A program made the translations under genes and the position numbers. 64,000 nt of DNA, taken from Cymodocea nodosa (Eukaryota; Streptophyta; Magnoliopsida; Alismatales; Cymodoceaceae). How positions within the stretch are numbered: the stretch's first letter is position 1; each line of letters begins with the position of its first letter. Where the stretch lies: the NCBI GenBank assembly GCA_036874045.1, contig CM072344.1, positions 9,024,501-9,088,500 of the forward strand. The letters are read 5' to 3'. Under the pieces are notes generated by a model that did no database searches, had not been told where the DNA came from, and was given only the letters and a program-made list of their open reading frames with translations. Positions 1-11,654 of the stretch are shown piece by piece.

Positions 1-811
1 GTTTTGCAAGTGCAAAAACTCGAAGAGTTAAAGGATAAGTGTTCGAGTTTTTACAGGACTTAAAGGATAAATGTTCGACTAAATCAAAGACTTAAAAGAT
101 ATTCTACAAGACTCCAGGAAGATAAAGTTTCGGTGAATCTACGAAGTGCAGATCGTGGAAATTCAAAATGTTAGTGGAGAAAGTGGAAATTAAAATAGAA
201 AGTAATTTGGATTAAAGAGAAAATTAGTACGTGGATTATGGATTATGGATTGTGGATCAAGTGGATGAACATGCTAAAGGTGAAAGACAACAGAGTTTGA
301 CTACTAATAGAGAGTACGAGCTATATTACAGTAGAGGATCCCAATCTCAAAAACCAAGTCTGAATATTTAATCCAGATCCCTAACTAAAAAGTTAAGTTT
401 GAATATTCATATTCTAAAAAATTCTCCAACATCATAAGAAGTTCGAAATTCCAAGCAATTTCAAAAAAGGAGCTGCAAACGTAAGAAGTCTAGAAATTCG
501 ACAATTGGAGAAGAAGAGATACAAAAGCTAAGCAAAGAGAAAGAAAGAAGCTGTGTGCATAAAGATTAGGTTTTATACAATTCAAAATTAGTTTTGAATA
601 AGAGCTTTGTTTTCCTATTTGAATTGTATATCGAACATTACTGTATCAAAACCGTCAAGAAGGGAATTGAGCTGAAAAGATATTGTAAATTCTGTCTTGA
701 AATAAAAGAATAGAATTTCATTTACGAGTGTTTTGTACTCTTGTTTTATCTACTAGTATTTAATTACTAAAGACACAATTCACCCCCCCTCTTGTGGTAC
801 AGATGATCCTA
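1..811 (+). repeat. 3' part of a Copia-X LTR
   Basis: This LTR runs in from the left edge and ends in ATCCTACA at 811. Just before the end it has the C-rich stretch (CAATTCACCCCCC) that also ends the Copia-A and Copia-B LTRs. Positions 479-811 match the reverse complement of 63666-64000, so two copies of the family face inward at the window edges. No primer-binding site follows; the next base belongs to a Gypsy-G LTR. It is therefore a 3' LTR or a solo LTR inserted there. No coding sequence is visible. Confidence 0.8.
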
Positions 812-1870
812 CACGTGATTACACCATTGAAAACTTAATCACCTACAATCTTGCCTCCTCTTACTATAGAATCGTGAATTAAGAATTGTAAGATGATCTC
901 CTCTTCAGCATATTGGTGTCATCCCGAAACCAAGGCTAGAAGCTTTACAATCTCCTAAGATATGAGTTGGTGCTTGGTGAAAATGACTTCCCTTCCCACG
1001 ACGCGATCACTCCTCACAGTGGTTGTCAGTCACCGTGTTTAGCTTGGAATCGACTCAACATCTAGAAAGTATCCTCACAGACCTCCGATGGTTGGTTATT
1101 TTAGTGGTGGTGTGGAGCTTCAGGGAACTTTTAACGCTTCTTGTAGTTAGCGCAGTTCTCCACACTCCACACACACTTTTTCTTCATCTTTTATATTTCT
1201 TTCAATAATAACTGCTTCTACTTAAATGATCGGTTGGATTTCCTTCATTCATATCAACAATGGTGATTTCTTCTTCATTCCACGAGTGAATTCCTACGTG
1301 ATACGTGCAATCATGGTTTTCCTTCAAATTTCCTGTTTCTACAACTGCTACAATGGCATATTAGAAAATAAATGGTCTATGGAGTTACAACTAACTCAAC
1401 GGACTTACTTCGTTGATTTAACTATAAAACACGTGCAATAAAGAGATAACAAGTTCATATATTTTAGATACTTACAACCCTAATATTTGATGCTCAGGCA
1501 CATTTCGGATAGTTAGCAAATAACTTATCGAAAATTCACTTAAGTCATGCATTAAGGTTACAACATGTGTACTACAAGAAATAATGAAATATTCTTTAAG
1601 CATTTAAAACATAACTGTCCGCTACATGCAATATAACTCTTCGAAATAATAGAAAATTCAGATAATTAAGAATTTCAAAGTTTCTAATTCACTGACAGTT
1701 TAAAAATATACTTAATTAACACTAATTCCTTGAAATTATGCAGATTCTTTCATTAAAGCATGTAATAGTGCAATTATAACATAATGGCTTAATTCTCATA
1801 TGATAAGCTAAATATTATGCAATTAACCATCATTTAACCGTTAATATTATGCACTTTTTCATTCTAAATA
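812..1870 (-). repeat. Gypsy-G LTR fragment (copy G0)
   Basis: Reverse complement of about the first 1.1 kb of the Gypsy-G LTR. It matches the LTRs starting at 16613 and 59627. The LTR start lies at 1870, where the usual TGTTTAG reads TATTTAG, as in the LTR at 55529. The far end is cut at 812 by the Copia-X LTR. Its U3 carries the TTCGG-type palindrome at about 1505-1540 and lacks the AACTCGTTAAG module found in G1. The ORFs in this stretch (for example 1023-1208) are not supported as genes. Confidence 0.85.
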
Positions 1871-1999
1871 GCTACCTTCCTTGTTTTTAAACAGAAATTA
1901 ATATTTGAGCATATGTTTAACTTTGTTGATTTTAGGCTCAAGTTGTTTTTAAAGTTTTAAACTATTTAAAATCAAATAAGTTGAAAAATCTAAGGTAAG

Positions 2000-4257
2000 A
2001 TGGCTACTAGAAATGGTAATTTTTCTTTATATAAAGGTCAAAATCTTAATCATCCTCCTTTATTTGATGGAATACATTTTGAATATTGGAAATATAGGAT
2101 GACAATCTTTCTTTAAAGTATAGATCACAAGTTGTGGTTCATGATTTCTAAATCATATACTCCGTTAACTACTCCTTATAATATTTGGACAATTACTAAA
2201 AAAGAAAATGAAACTCTAAATGCTAAAGACTTAAATATCTTATTTTGTTCATTGAGTTATGAATAATTCAGTAAAGTGTCAGCATATAAATTTGCTGATG
2301 AGGTGTGGCATGCATTAGAAGTTTCATACGAAGGTACTTCTCAAGTTAAAGAAACTAAGATTAATATATTAATTCATAAGTATGAACTCTTTAAGATGCA
2401 TGAAGATGAAAGTATTTCTGAAATGTTTTCCAGATTCCTAGATATCATAAACTCTTTAAAATGCTTAGGAAAGAATTTTGAACAGAAGGATTTGGTGAGA
2501 AAAATTCTCAAATCCCTAAGTTCTAAATGGTCTTAGAAAGTGACATCAATTAAGGAATCACGAGACTTAAATGTTTATACTATAAATGAACTTATGGGAA
2601 ATTTAACTACTTATGAAGTTCAATTAAATGATTCACTAAGTCACAACAAATTAAAAATGAAGAAAGAAATAGCCTTCAAAATTAATTCAGATTCTAAAAT
2701 ATCTACTAATTCTAACAAGGATTTGATTTTGCTGACTAGGAAATTTAAGAAAGCATGGAAAGCTAGGAAACAGCAAAGGAACAGAAATGACAAACCCTCA
2801 ACGTCAAAGTCACTAAATGAAAAGAATTCTTCATCTAAAAAGTATGTATGTTACAACTACAATAAACCTGGACATCTTTCTCCAGATTGTCCTATAAGGA
2901 AAAATGAAAAGTAAAGTAGGACAAATTAGAAGAAGACGGCTCAGAAAACTCAGAAAAAGTTTTACAAGAAAAAGGCTTTGAAGGTCACTTGGGATGACAT
3001 GTCAAAAGAGTTTGAATCTAAGGAACAATCATCATAATCTTCACATTTAGAAGATGAACAAGAGTTAGAAGACATTGCTCATGTGTGCTTCATGGCAAAT
3101 GAGTTTGAGGTAATTTCTGATTTTGAAAGTCATTCAAATTTTAACTTTAATGAATTATTATGTGCTTATCATGCATTATTACAAAAACATAAAGTTTGTA
3201 AACTGAAAAATAAGAATATTAGAAACTCTTTGTCCATTTTGGAAGAAGAAAATTGTTTCTTATCTATTACTTTAGAGATGTTTAAATGTGATAATGAAAA
3301 TCATACTAGAGATTTGCATAAATTTAGATTTAATAAATGTGTCTTGCATGAACAAATACAAAATATAAATGCTGAAAAATTAAAGATAGAATCTGAAAAT
3401 GAAAAATTGAGAAACAATATAAATGATCTTGAGTTAGAGATTGATAGATTAAAAATGAGAGAGCTAGATTTAAATTCCACCATTGAGAAATGAAATTTAA
3501 GTCAAACTAAGTTAGACAAACTAACTAGTACCCTTGCGATGACATATAAATTTGGCTTAGGATTTGATTGTCCTGAATACCTTGAATCTCAAGCTAACAA
3601 AGGATTTATTAGTTGCAGTTCAAATAAATCTAAGACTAAAATTCCTTTTATCATAAAACAAGGTAATAAATATGTAGAAGTAGGTACTTCAAGGGATGAA
3701 TCATGCAGTAATAATATAAATCAATGTGATTTTTCTAAATGTACTTCTAACATGACTATTAATGTTTCTAAAAATCTTGTTTCTTGTTTTAGAAATTCAA
3801 TTACTAATGTTTCTAAAATTTCAAATAATTGTAGTAAATTGAAAATTCAAAAACTTGAGCATGAAATTCAAAACACTTGTATTAGCCAAATTACTAGTTC
3901 TACATGTTCTTTATCTGAAAATTCATGTGCAAAAAAGATTTTTTTTGTACTGAAAATTTAAATACAAGTACAAAATCCTGGTATGAACTTACTAAAATGT
4001 ATGAGCATGACCAAAATAAATTAACATCTAATAAAAATCAATCTAGTCTTAGTTATACTATATCTAAAAATAAATAGAGTGTTTATAAGAGCAATAATTC
4101 TATAAGTGAGTATGAAGCAAATGATAAATTAATAGTACTTACAGCTAATAAGAATGTAAATGAAAATGTTAAGCTATTTTTAAATAAAAAGAAGAAATAT
4201 GCTTTTAATGAACTTGGTCCACAAAGACATTGGGTACCAAGAAACAGTTCTTCTTAA
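2000..4257 (+). pseudogene. Copia-A1 gag
   Basis: Copia gag polyprotein: the particle shell plus nucleic-acid-binding part. The start at 2000 gives MATRNGNFSLY, matching A3. The N-terminal half is a gag-polypeptide/UBN2-type domain (PPLFDG, YWKYRM, VWHALE, EGTSQVKE). The CCHC knuckle at 2849-2890 has lost its second Cys (CYNYNKPGH instead of CYNC). A long Glu/Lys/Asn-rich coiled coil follows (about 3140-3490). Several stops break it, and most correspond to CAA, CAG or TGG in A3. One base is lost near 3940, which shifts the last part. It ends with WVPR and TAA at 4255, then a second in-frame TAG at 4267; both stops are also in A3. Confidence 0.85.
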
Positions 4258-7200
4258 TTTATTTTGTAGGAGTAAACAACATCAAAATGGATTTTAGATA
4301 GTGGAGCATCAAGTCACATGACCAGACAAAAAAGCCTACTGAAAAATTTTACAAATACCAAGAAAGGAAGTGTAATATTTGGAAACAAAAGCAAAGATAA
4401 AATCATAGGTATGGGCAATGTTCAAATAACTCCTACTTGTGTTATTTCGAATGTACTGTATATAAAAAACCTAAGATTTAATTTGCTGAGTATTATAAAA
4501 CTAATTGATAGTGGATACTATGTATTGTTTGAAGATAATGTATGCAAAATTATTGATAAAATTACAGATGAACTTAAGTTTATTGCTATAAGACAAGGTT
4601 ATGTATGTATTTAATCTTTACCTCTAATGCAGTTGATTTAAATTCATGTTTGCTAGTTGAAACTAGTGATGTAGATCTTTGGCATAGAAGGATCGAGCAT
4701 ATAAATATGAAACTGTTGCATAAATTGTATAGAAAAAATTTAGTGAGAGGTTTACCTAAGGTTAAATACTCAAAGGATTTCATGTGTGATGCATGTGAGT
4801 TCGACAAACTTCATAAAAACTCTTTTAATCCAAAACTGATATATCAAGCAAGAGAATCTTAGAACATATACATATGGATCTATTTGGACCAACAAGAATC
4901 ATGAGTCTTGGTGGTAAATGGTATTTATTTGTTTTAGTAGATGACTTCTCTAGATACACTTGGGTATATTTTCTAGCAACTAAGACAGAAGTTTTTGAAA
5001 TGTTTAAAATGTATTGCAATCTTGTTTAAAATGAACATAGTGTCTCTATTCAAAAACCTAGGAGTGATCATGATACTAAATTTGAAAATGATCAAATGGA
5101 TAATTACTGTAAAGATCATGACATTGATCACAGATATTCTTTTCCAAGAGCACCTTCTCAAAATGGTGTTATTGAGAGAAAGAATCAATCATTTTAGGAA
5201 TGACCAAAATTATGTTAAATGAACATAATTTACCTCAAAATCTTTGGGCTAAAGTAGTGAATACAGCTTGTTATATTATTAACAAAAGTCACCTAAGACC
5301 TCTTGTTAATAAAACTCCTTTTGAAATTATGTTTAATAGAGTTCCAAAAATTTCCTATATGAAACCATTTGGCTGTAAGTGTTTTATCCTTAACACTAAG
5401 GATAAAAGGGATAAATTTCAAGCCAAAGCGGATGAAGGAATTTTTGTAGGTTACTCTATTAGAAGTAAAGCCTATAGAGTGTATAATAAGACTTCTAGAA
5501 CTATTGAAGAAACCCTTCATGTAAGCTTCAATAAAAATTCTTTTAGAGAATCTCAATCTAAAGCTGATAATGATGATATGATCAATTTCCCAAAAGAATT
5601 AGAGATTAATAGAGAGATTCAAGATTTATCTAAGAAAATTAAAAATATGAACTTAAATGATCAAACTAATGATCAAAGTGATGTATCTTTAGATGTTGGT
5701 GAGAATATTGTGGAGAATCATAGAAATTGGCGTTATTCTTCATCACATCCCATCACTCAAGTCATTGGTAATATTAATGAGGGAGTTAAAACTAGAGCTT
5801 CAATAAATTTAAATAGTATGTGTATATTTGTTTCTATGGTGGAACCAAAGAATATAGAAGAAGCATTATCTAATGAAAATTGGATAGTGGCAATACAAGA
5901 TGAACTAAATCAATTCATCAAAAATGATGTTTGAGAATTAGTCTCTCCACCAAAACATTAGTCCATAATAGGTACAAAATGGATATTTAGAAACAAAACT
6001 AATGAGACTGGTCAAGTTATAAGGAACAAAGCTAGATTAGTTGCACAAGGGTATACATAGGAAGGACTTGATTATGATGAAACTTTTGCTTTTGTGGCTA
6101 GGTTAGAAAGTATTAGAATATTATTGGCCTATGCTTGCTATATGGATTTTAAACTTTATCAAATGGATGTAAAGAGTGCATTTCTAAATGGTTTAATTAA
6201 TGAAGAAGTTTATGTGAAACTACCACCTAGATTTGAAGATATTAAAAATCCTGACTATGTGTATAAATTGAAGAAAGCCTTATATGGTTTGAAGCAAACA
6301 CTTAGATCGTGGTATGAAAAATTATCTACTTTTCTTGTAGAACAAGGATATATCATGGGAAAAGTAGACCATACTCTATTTATCAAGAAAGATGATAAAG
6401 ATCAGATTTTTGTTCAAATATATGTGGATGATATAATCTTTGGAGCAACTTCTAATAAATTGATGAAAATATTTTTTGAAGAGATGACTAATCAGTTTGA
6501 AATGAGTATGATAGGAGAACTTTCATATTTTCTAGGACTTCAAATTAAGCAAATGGATAAAGGTATATTTTTAAATCAGGAAAAGTATGTAGTTGAAATG
6601 CATAAAAAATTTAATTTTAATGATACAAGGATTTGAGGAACTTCTATAAGTACTTCTTTAAAGTTAGATATTGATGACATAGGAAAATCAATAGATCAAA
6701 GAAAATACAGAAGTATGATTGGTTCTTTACTTTATTTGACAACTAGTAGACTTGATATTATGTTTGTTGTGTGTACTTGTGCTAGATTTCAATCTAATCC
6801 TAAAGAATCACATCAATTGCTATTAAAAGAATATTTAGATATATACAAGGAACTAAAAATTTTGAACTGTATTATTCTAAGGATAGTTCAATAGATCTTA
6901 TAGGATATACTAATGTTGATTACGTAGGATCTAAATCTGATAAAAAGAGTACCAGTGGCACATGTCAATTATTGGGAAATAATTTGATTTCATGGTTTAG
7001 TAAAATGCAAAATTATGTAGCACTTTCTACCACTGAAGCTGAATATGTTGCTGCTGCATTGTGTTGCACTCAGATTCTGTGGATAGGGCAAACTTTAGAA
7101 GATTTTGGATTATCTTATGATACAATTGAGATTTATTGTGATAGTACTTCTGCAATAAATCTTTCCAAAAATCCTGTATTACATTCTAGAGCAAAGCATA

Positions 7201-7370
7201 TAGAGGTTAAACATCATTTTCTAAGAGATAACGTAATTAAAGGTAAAATTAAATTTGGATTTGTGTCTAGTAAAAATCAATTAGCTGATATATTTACAAA
7301 ATCTCTAGATGAAATTACATTCTACAACATAAGATTAAATTTAGGTATTTGTAGGCTATGTGATGTGTAA
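4258..7370 (+). pseudogene. Copia-A1 pol (protease, integrase, RT, RNase H)
   Basis: Copia pol in the usual order. The protease active site is DSGAS at 4297-4311. The GAG-pre-integrase domain (LWHRR, about 4677) leads to an integrase core with HMDLFGP (about 4870), SDHD (about 5065) and the QNGVIERKN glutamate (about 5160). RT begins about 5965 (GTKWIFRNK) and has the catalytic YVDD at 6421-6432. RNase H holds TEAEYVAAALCC and runs to the stop at 7368-7370. Stops and frameshifts (about 4610, 5200 and 6813) break it. It retains the integrase that A3 lacks, so A1 shows what the full family pol looked like. Confidence 0.9.
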
Positions 7371-8965
7371 AATGCTTAGACTCCACAAAAGATAAATATT
7401 GTTGATGACGTTGTTTACCTCATAGATATTATACACTTATCATAAATATATAAGTAATATCTAAACTACTATATAAGATACTATACATTTATTATAACAT
7501 TATTGTAGTATCTTATTGATTTTACTTATTTTTCTAAGTTTAATGGTTTTTCAAAATTTTAAATGGAAATGTCAATGAAAAACAATAAATTTCTCTAAAA
7601 TCTTGAAATTTTGATTAAGTGTTTTCTGTGGATCAATGAAAGTGCATATGATCAAGAATGAGTTTGACTTGATTGATTAAACTTGTAGAATAATTTATAT
7701 ATAAATCATATTAAACTACTACTCAAAAGTATAAGCTTAATGAAATTGATTCATATTTTCAGTAAAATCATAGACGTAAAAATTGTGTGAGATTTGTGTT
7801 TTATTGCATCTATATTAATGAAATACATATATACTTGCTTAAAATAAAAAGTGCTTATAAAGTGAAAATCTTTGAGAGTTTATTGATCAGTTTGATCACG
7901 AGCCTCTTGTACTTGTGTAGATAGGTATGAAGGGATTGTTGTCCTAAAAAAGGATTCTTTAAATCTAGCAACCTAAGGTCCTGATCAGACTTAGGATTGT
8001 TGACTAAAAACTCATTACACTGGTACATTAGAAATCTCTAGTATGATTCAAGCTTTTCAAACTAACTTTTAAAGAAAATTATCAATATTTACTATTTTGA
8101 AAAGATAAAAATTGTTTCATTGATTACAAATATCTTTGAATCGAATATAGTTTCTACCAATATGACTGTTGATTTGTTGAATCTAAATTAGTACTTTTGA
8201 AAATGTTTATTTGAGATACATTCCTTTATTCTTCTTGAGTTAATCATGTTAAGTTTAAAGTTATGTTTTGATTCATATATAGTTGGAGTTGATTCTGGAA
8301 ATCATTCTTGATGAATTCAAGATAACAGAAGTTTCTGAAAAGAAAATTTAAAGTATAGTTATGAGTAACGCATATTTTTATACAAATATATTTTGTATGT
8401 TATTGAATATATTTGAAATATATTTGTAGGGGGGAGGAATTACAATGTCAAAAATAGATTAATATCATTCAAAATATAGATCTTAGTTAATCTAAGTTTA
8501 GTCTTCTTAAGATTTTGATGAAACAATTTAATATACAAACAAACTATTTTAGGTTCATAAAAAGAATATTAGAATAGTTTACAATGTTCACAAGATAATG
8601 GTTATTTAAACTACTTATATTTTGTATGTTGTTTTTGGAAGCTTTCAGTTGAAAACATCCGAAACTTGTTTTGTTTTGTCAAGTATACTAATTAGACATT
8701 ATGTTATGTAAGGTAACATGTAAAATTGCCTCTAGACAATGTTTTACTCGTTAGGTTAGGTAACTCAACGAGTTATGCTTAAATTTTTCAGGTACCTCGA
8801 TTGAATAAACTTTATTCAATATTCATTTAAAACCCAAGCCCGACTAATAAACTCGTTAAGTTATTCTACAGAAACCCTATTTAAACACTTATTACATGGG
8901 AACTTAGGTTATCTCATAAACATCTTTCTGAAAATCTTTCCTGCTTGTTCTTGTTACAACCTACA
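7371..8965 (+). other. Noncoding spacer between Copia-A1 pol and extra ORF, with internal purine tract
   Basis: About 1.6 kb without a coding frame. It is well conserved in A2 (13934-15933) and A3 (41919-43510, minus strand), and about 1.1 kb of it also matches the 3' end of Gypsy G1 (about 54380-55450). The best-conserved stretch is about 7870-8080. A purine run at 8428-8439 (AGGGGGGAGGAA) looks like a second, internal polypurine tract about 530 bases before the extra ORF. Confidence 0.75.
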
Positions 8966-11211
8966 ATGATGTTTTCCAAGTTCTACAAAGGGCGTGGCAA
9001 AGGTAAAGGAAATGCCAAAGGCAAAGAAATAGATGTTGATGACGTTCCTCATACATGGTTTAAAAAGATTTTTCCAGTTGACAAAAGGTTAGCTCAAATA
9101 TATAGTGACTATTTCTTTTTTGAAGAATACTAGATGAAGTTAGACAAGAACTTCACAATATAGCTGGCAGTACACAATATATGGGTATAAGAAATAAATT
9201 TGATAGAGAGTATCGCAAGAAATGTGCGGAGATAGCATTTTTGGAACAATATGCTAAATACTTAGAAAAAGGAGTAGGTTCATCTAATAGAATTTCTCAA
9301 ACACCTATCAATGGAACAAGACTACAATCATTTGAGGAAGAACATGAACCTGCTATACCTACACATTTGTTTTTAAAGAAAAAATAAATGAATATTGTTG
9401 TTGATTAGAGAAAAGTTGACAATCTTCGAAAGGCAATAACTATAGAAAGTGCCTTTGAAGAATTAAAATAGAAAACTTTTATGGAACAGATTCAGAAGAA
9501 AACAACAACAATAGCAAAAGAACAGTTGACTTGTTACAAGAGACGATGAGTTAGAAAAATTGTTTCTAAGGAAACAGATGTTGTTGAAAAAGAAAAATCA
9601 GATGATGATTTAATTCCAAAGGACAATGTATGTCTAGACATTGTACCTTACAATGCATCTGACAAGCTCATTAGTTCAGAACACACTGAAACTGATGATG
9701 ATGATGAGACTTTATTATCTTTTTCTAGAAAACTTGAAAAGAAATCAAAGCAACAAATTAGTTAAAGTTTTTTTATAGTTTCAAGCCCTGATGATAAGAA
9801 AATTGAACAATCAAAGCATCAAGCAGACGATATTGAACAAGTAATTGCAGATGTACTTGAAAATATTGAAGTAGTAACTAGTTCAGAGGCTGGATTGTCT
9901 AGAGTGGTAGCTATTGAAAAAGATAAGACTTCAGAAGAGCTTAATGTTGATCAGCCTATTTCAGAATCTATAGAACTAGAGTTTGAGAATTCACAGCATG
10001 TACAAATGGAAATATCTATTAAAGAAACTGAAGAATTATAGACAAATACACTTGCTATTGAATTTGTGAAAAATTTGAACTCTGAACATTCTATAGAAAT
10101 TGAACTTATGAATGTGGTGGATATTGAAAATGTTCCTCACTCTATTGAAGTTGAAAAATCAAACTTACCTGAGCAGCTTTAAGAAAATATTTTGACAGAG
10201 AAACACAATGACATTCATTTTGAAGAAGAGATTCCTAAAGATGAATTAAATTCTAAATCAAGGCTTTAGGTATCACCTTCTATGTATAGAATTCTACCCA
10301 TTCAAGGAAATTCAATTTATTTTAGATCTAAGGAAGCATTGCAGAAATACAATAATTTGATTACATGTCAAATTCTACATGCTCGACCAATAAAATTTAG
10401 AGGTTTATTGCAAATAAGAGATCTATTTGAGTTTCAAGGCTTAATGCAATTCTTGCTAGTTGAAACAAAATGGAAGTAATATAAAGAGCTTATTGCAGCT
10501 TTTTACAGCAATCTAGACAAGAATGACAACATGTTGACAACTCAAATACATCAATAGGAGTTTACTTTATCTCCTAAATTGATTTTTGAAGTTTTAAGAT
10601 TAAGGAATGAAGATGTTGTTACTAACAGATTTGACATTGTTAGACAGCTGGAATGGGACATTCAGTCTTTATCAAAGATTCCATATATATATTCAGAAAT
10701 GAGATTAATGGAAAATCTGAATGTAGAGGCAAGGTTTATTGCAAATATTCTACATGCCAATTTATTTCAAGGAGTCAAACATAATCTAGAAGTCAACAGA
10801 AGTTGTTTATATGCAACTTATGGCCTCTTGAACAGAATTCAAATTAATTGGTTTGATGTTTTCATTTCTCAATTACAGCACATGAGTTCAAAGTTATTTT
10901 TTGGTGATACTGTATGTAGAATTCTTGCAAACTAGTTAACTTTATCCGACTATCCCTCTGAAACTAAAGGCATGAGAGCTTTCAGTATCAAAGATTTGCA
11001 AAAATACTAGTCAATGCAACCATAGCAACAACAACAATCTAACCTTACAGAACACCAACCACAATAGTAAAACATTTCAGAACAAGTACAACAGCAACCC
11101 AAGCTACCTCTTGACTTAGATGTTATGCTGAGTGTCATCAAAAATGATTTTAAGCATCAAGGGGATAAAATCTGTAATGCTATTAGTGATATCATTAGGA
11201 GGAATAGATAA
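8966..11211 (+). pseudogene. Copia-A1 extra ORF 3' of pol (plant transposon-protein-like domain)
   Basis: About 750 codons, not a standard copia gene. The N-terminus is basic and Gly-rich (KFYKGRGKGKGN), followed by a helical charged stretch (DREYRKKCAEIAFLEQYAKYLEK). A long Glu-rich middle comes next. The C-terminal third has a folded-looking domain (LFEFQGLMQFLL, about 10424, to INWFDVFISQLQHMSSKLFFGD, about 10845-10910). A Gln-rich tail ends with DKICNAISDIIRR. The domain resembles what is annotated in plants as a putative plant transposon protein domain; that link is from memory of the family. Stops and small frameshifts disable it; for example, one base is missing near 9130. The function is unknown. 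Homologues here are in A2, A3 and Gypsy G1 (27851-30096). Confidence 0.75.
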
Positions 11212-11640
11212 ATGTATTGTCATTTGTCTGTTTACTTGTTTCTGAATACAAAATATAATGTTTGTATTTATTGTTTGATTATTTGAACAATACATTTTAC
11301 TATAAATGATTTCATTCTTATTAATGTTTACAGAAAGTTTAGATGTAAATGTGTCTCTCAGATTTTTATTGTGTAATCATCTTTTTGATTAATGACAAAA
11401 AGGGGGAGATGATTATGAGTTTAAATGCATATATTAAAAAGGGGAGATGATTTTGTGGTTGTTGAAATTTTTTTCTAGAAGTTCTACTTCTGAGAGGTGA
11501 ATTTTACACAAACAATAGAAATAAGCTTAAGTGAACTTAAGTCAACAAAATTGTTTGTTGAATTAAAACTTAACCTAACGGAGGTGCTTTGTTGAGTTAA
11601 ACATATTTCATAATTGATTTAATATGGTTTTGTCATCATC
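11212..11640 (+). other. Copia-A1 3' noncoding region with extra purine tracts
   Basis: No gene is visible. It follows the extra ORF and contains two further purine runs (about 11399-11412 and 11439-11449) of the AAAAGGGG(G)AGATGATT type. These precede the true polypurine tract next to the LTR. The same arrangement occurs in A2 (57421-57480). Confidence 0.6.
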
Positions 11641-11654
11641 AAAAAGGGGGAGAT
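11641..11654 (+). other. Polypurine tract of Copia-A1
   Basis: AAAAAGGGGGAGAT lies directly against the 3' LTR start (TGTTGAG at 11655). It is the plus-strand primer site for reverse transcription. The same tract is at 57643 (A2) and, reversed, at 39165 (A3). Confidence 0.9.

Noticed and set aside
4973-5188. Antisense and off-frame ORFs across Copia pol
   Set aside because: Shadows of the integrase frame; no similarity to known proteins and no conservation as frames in other copies.
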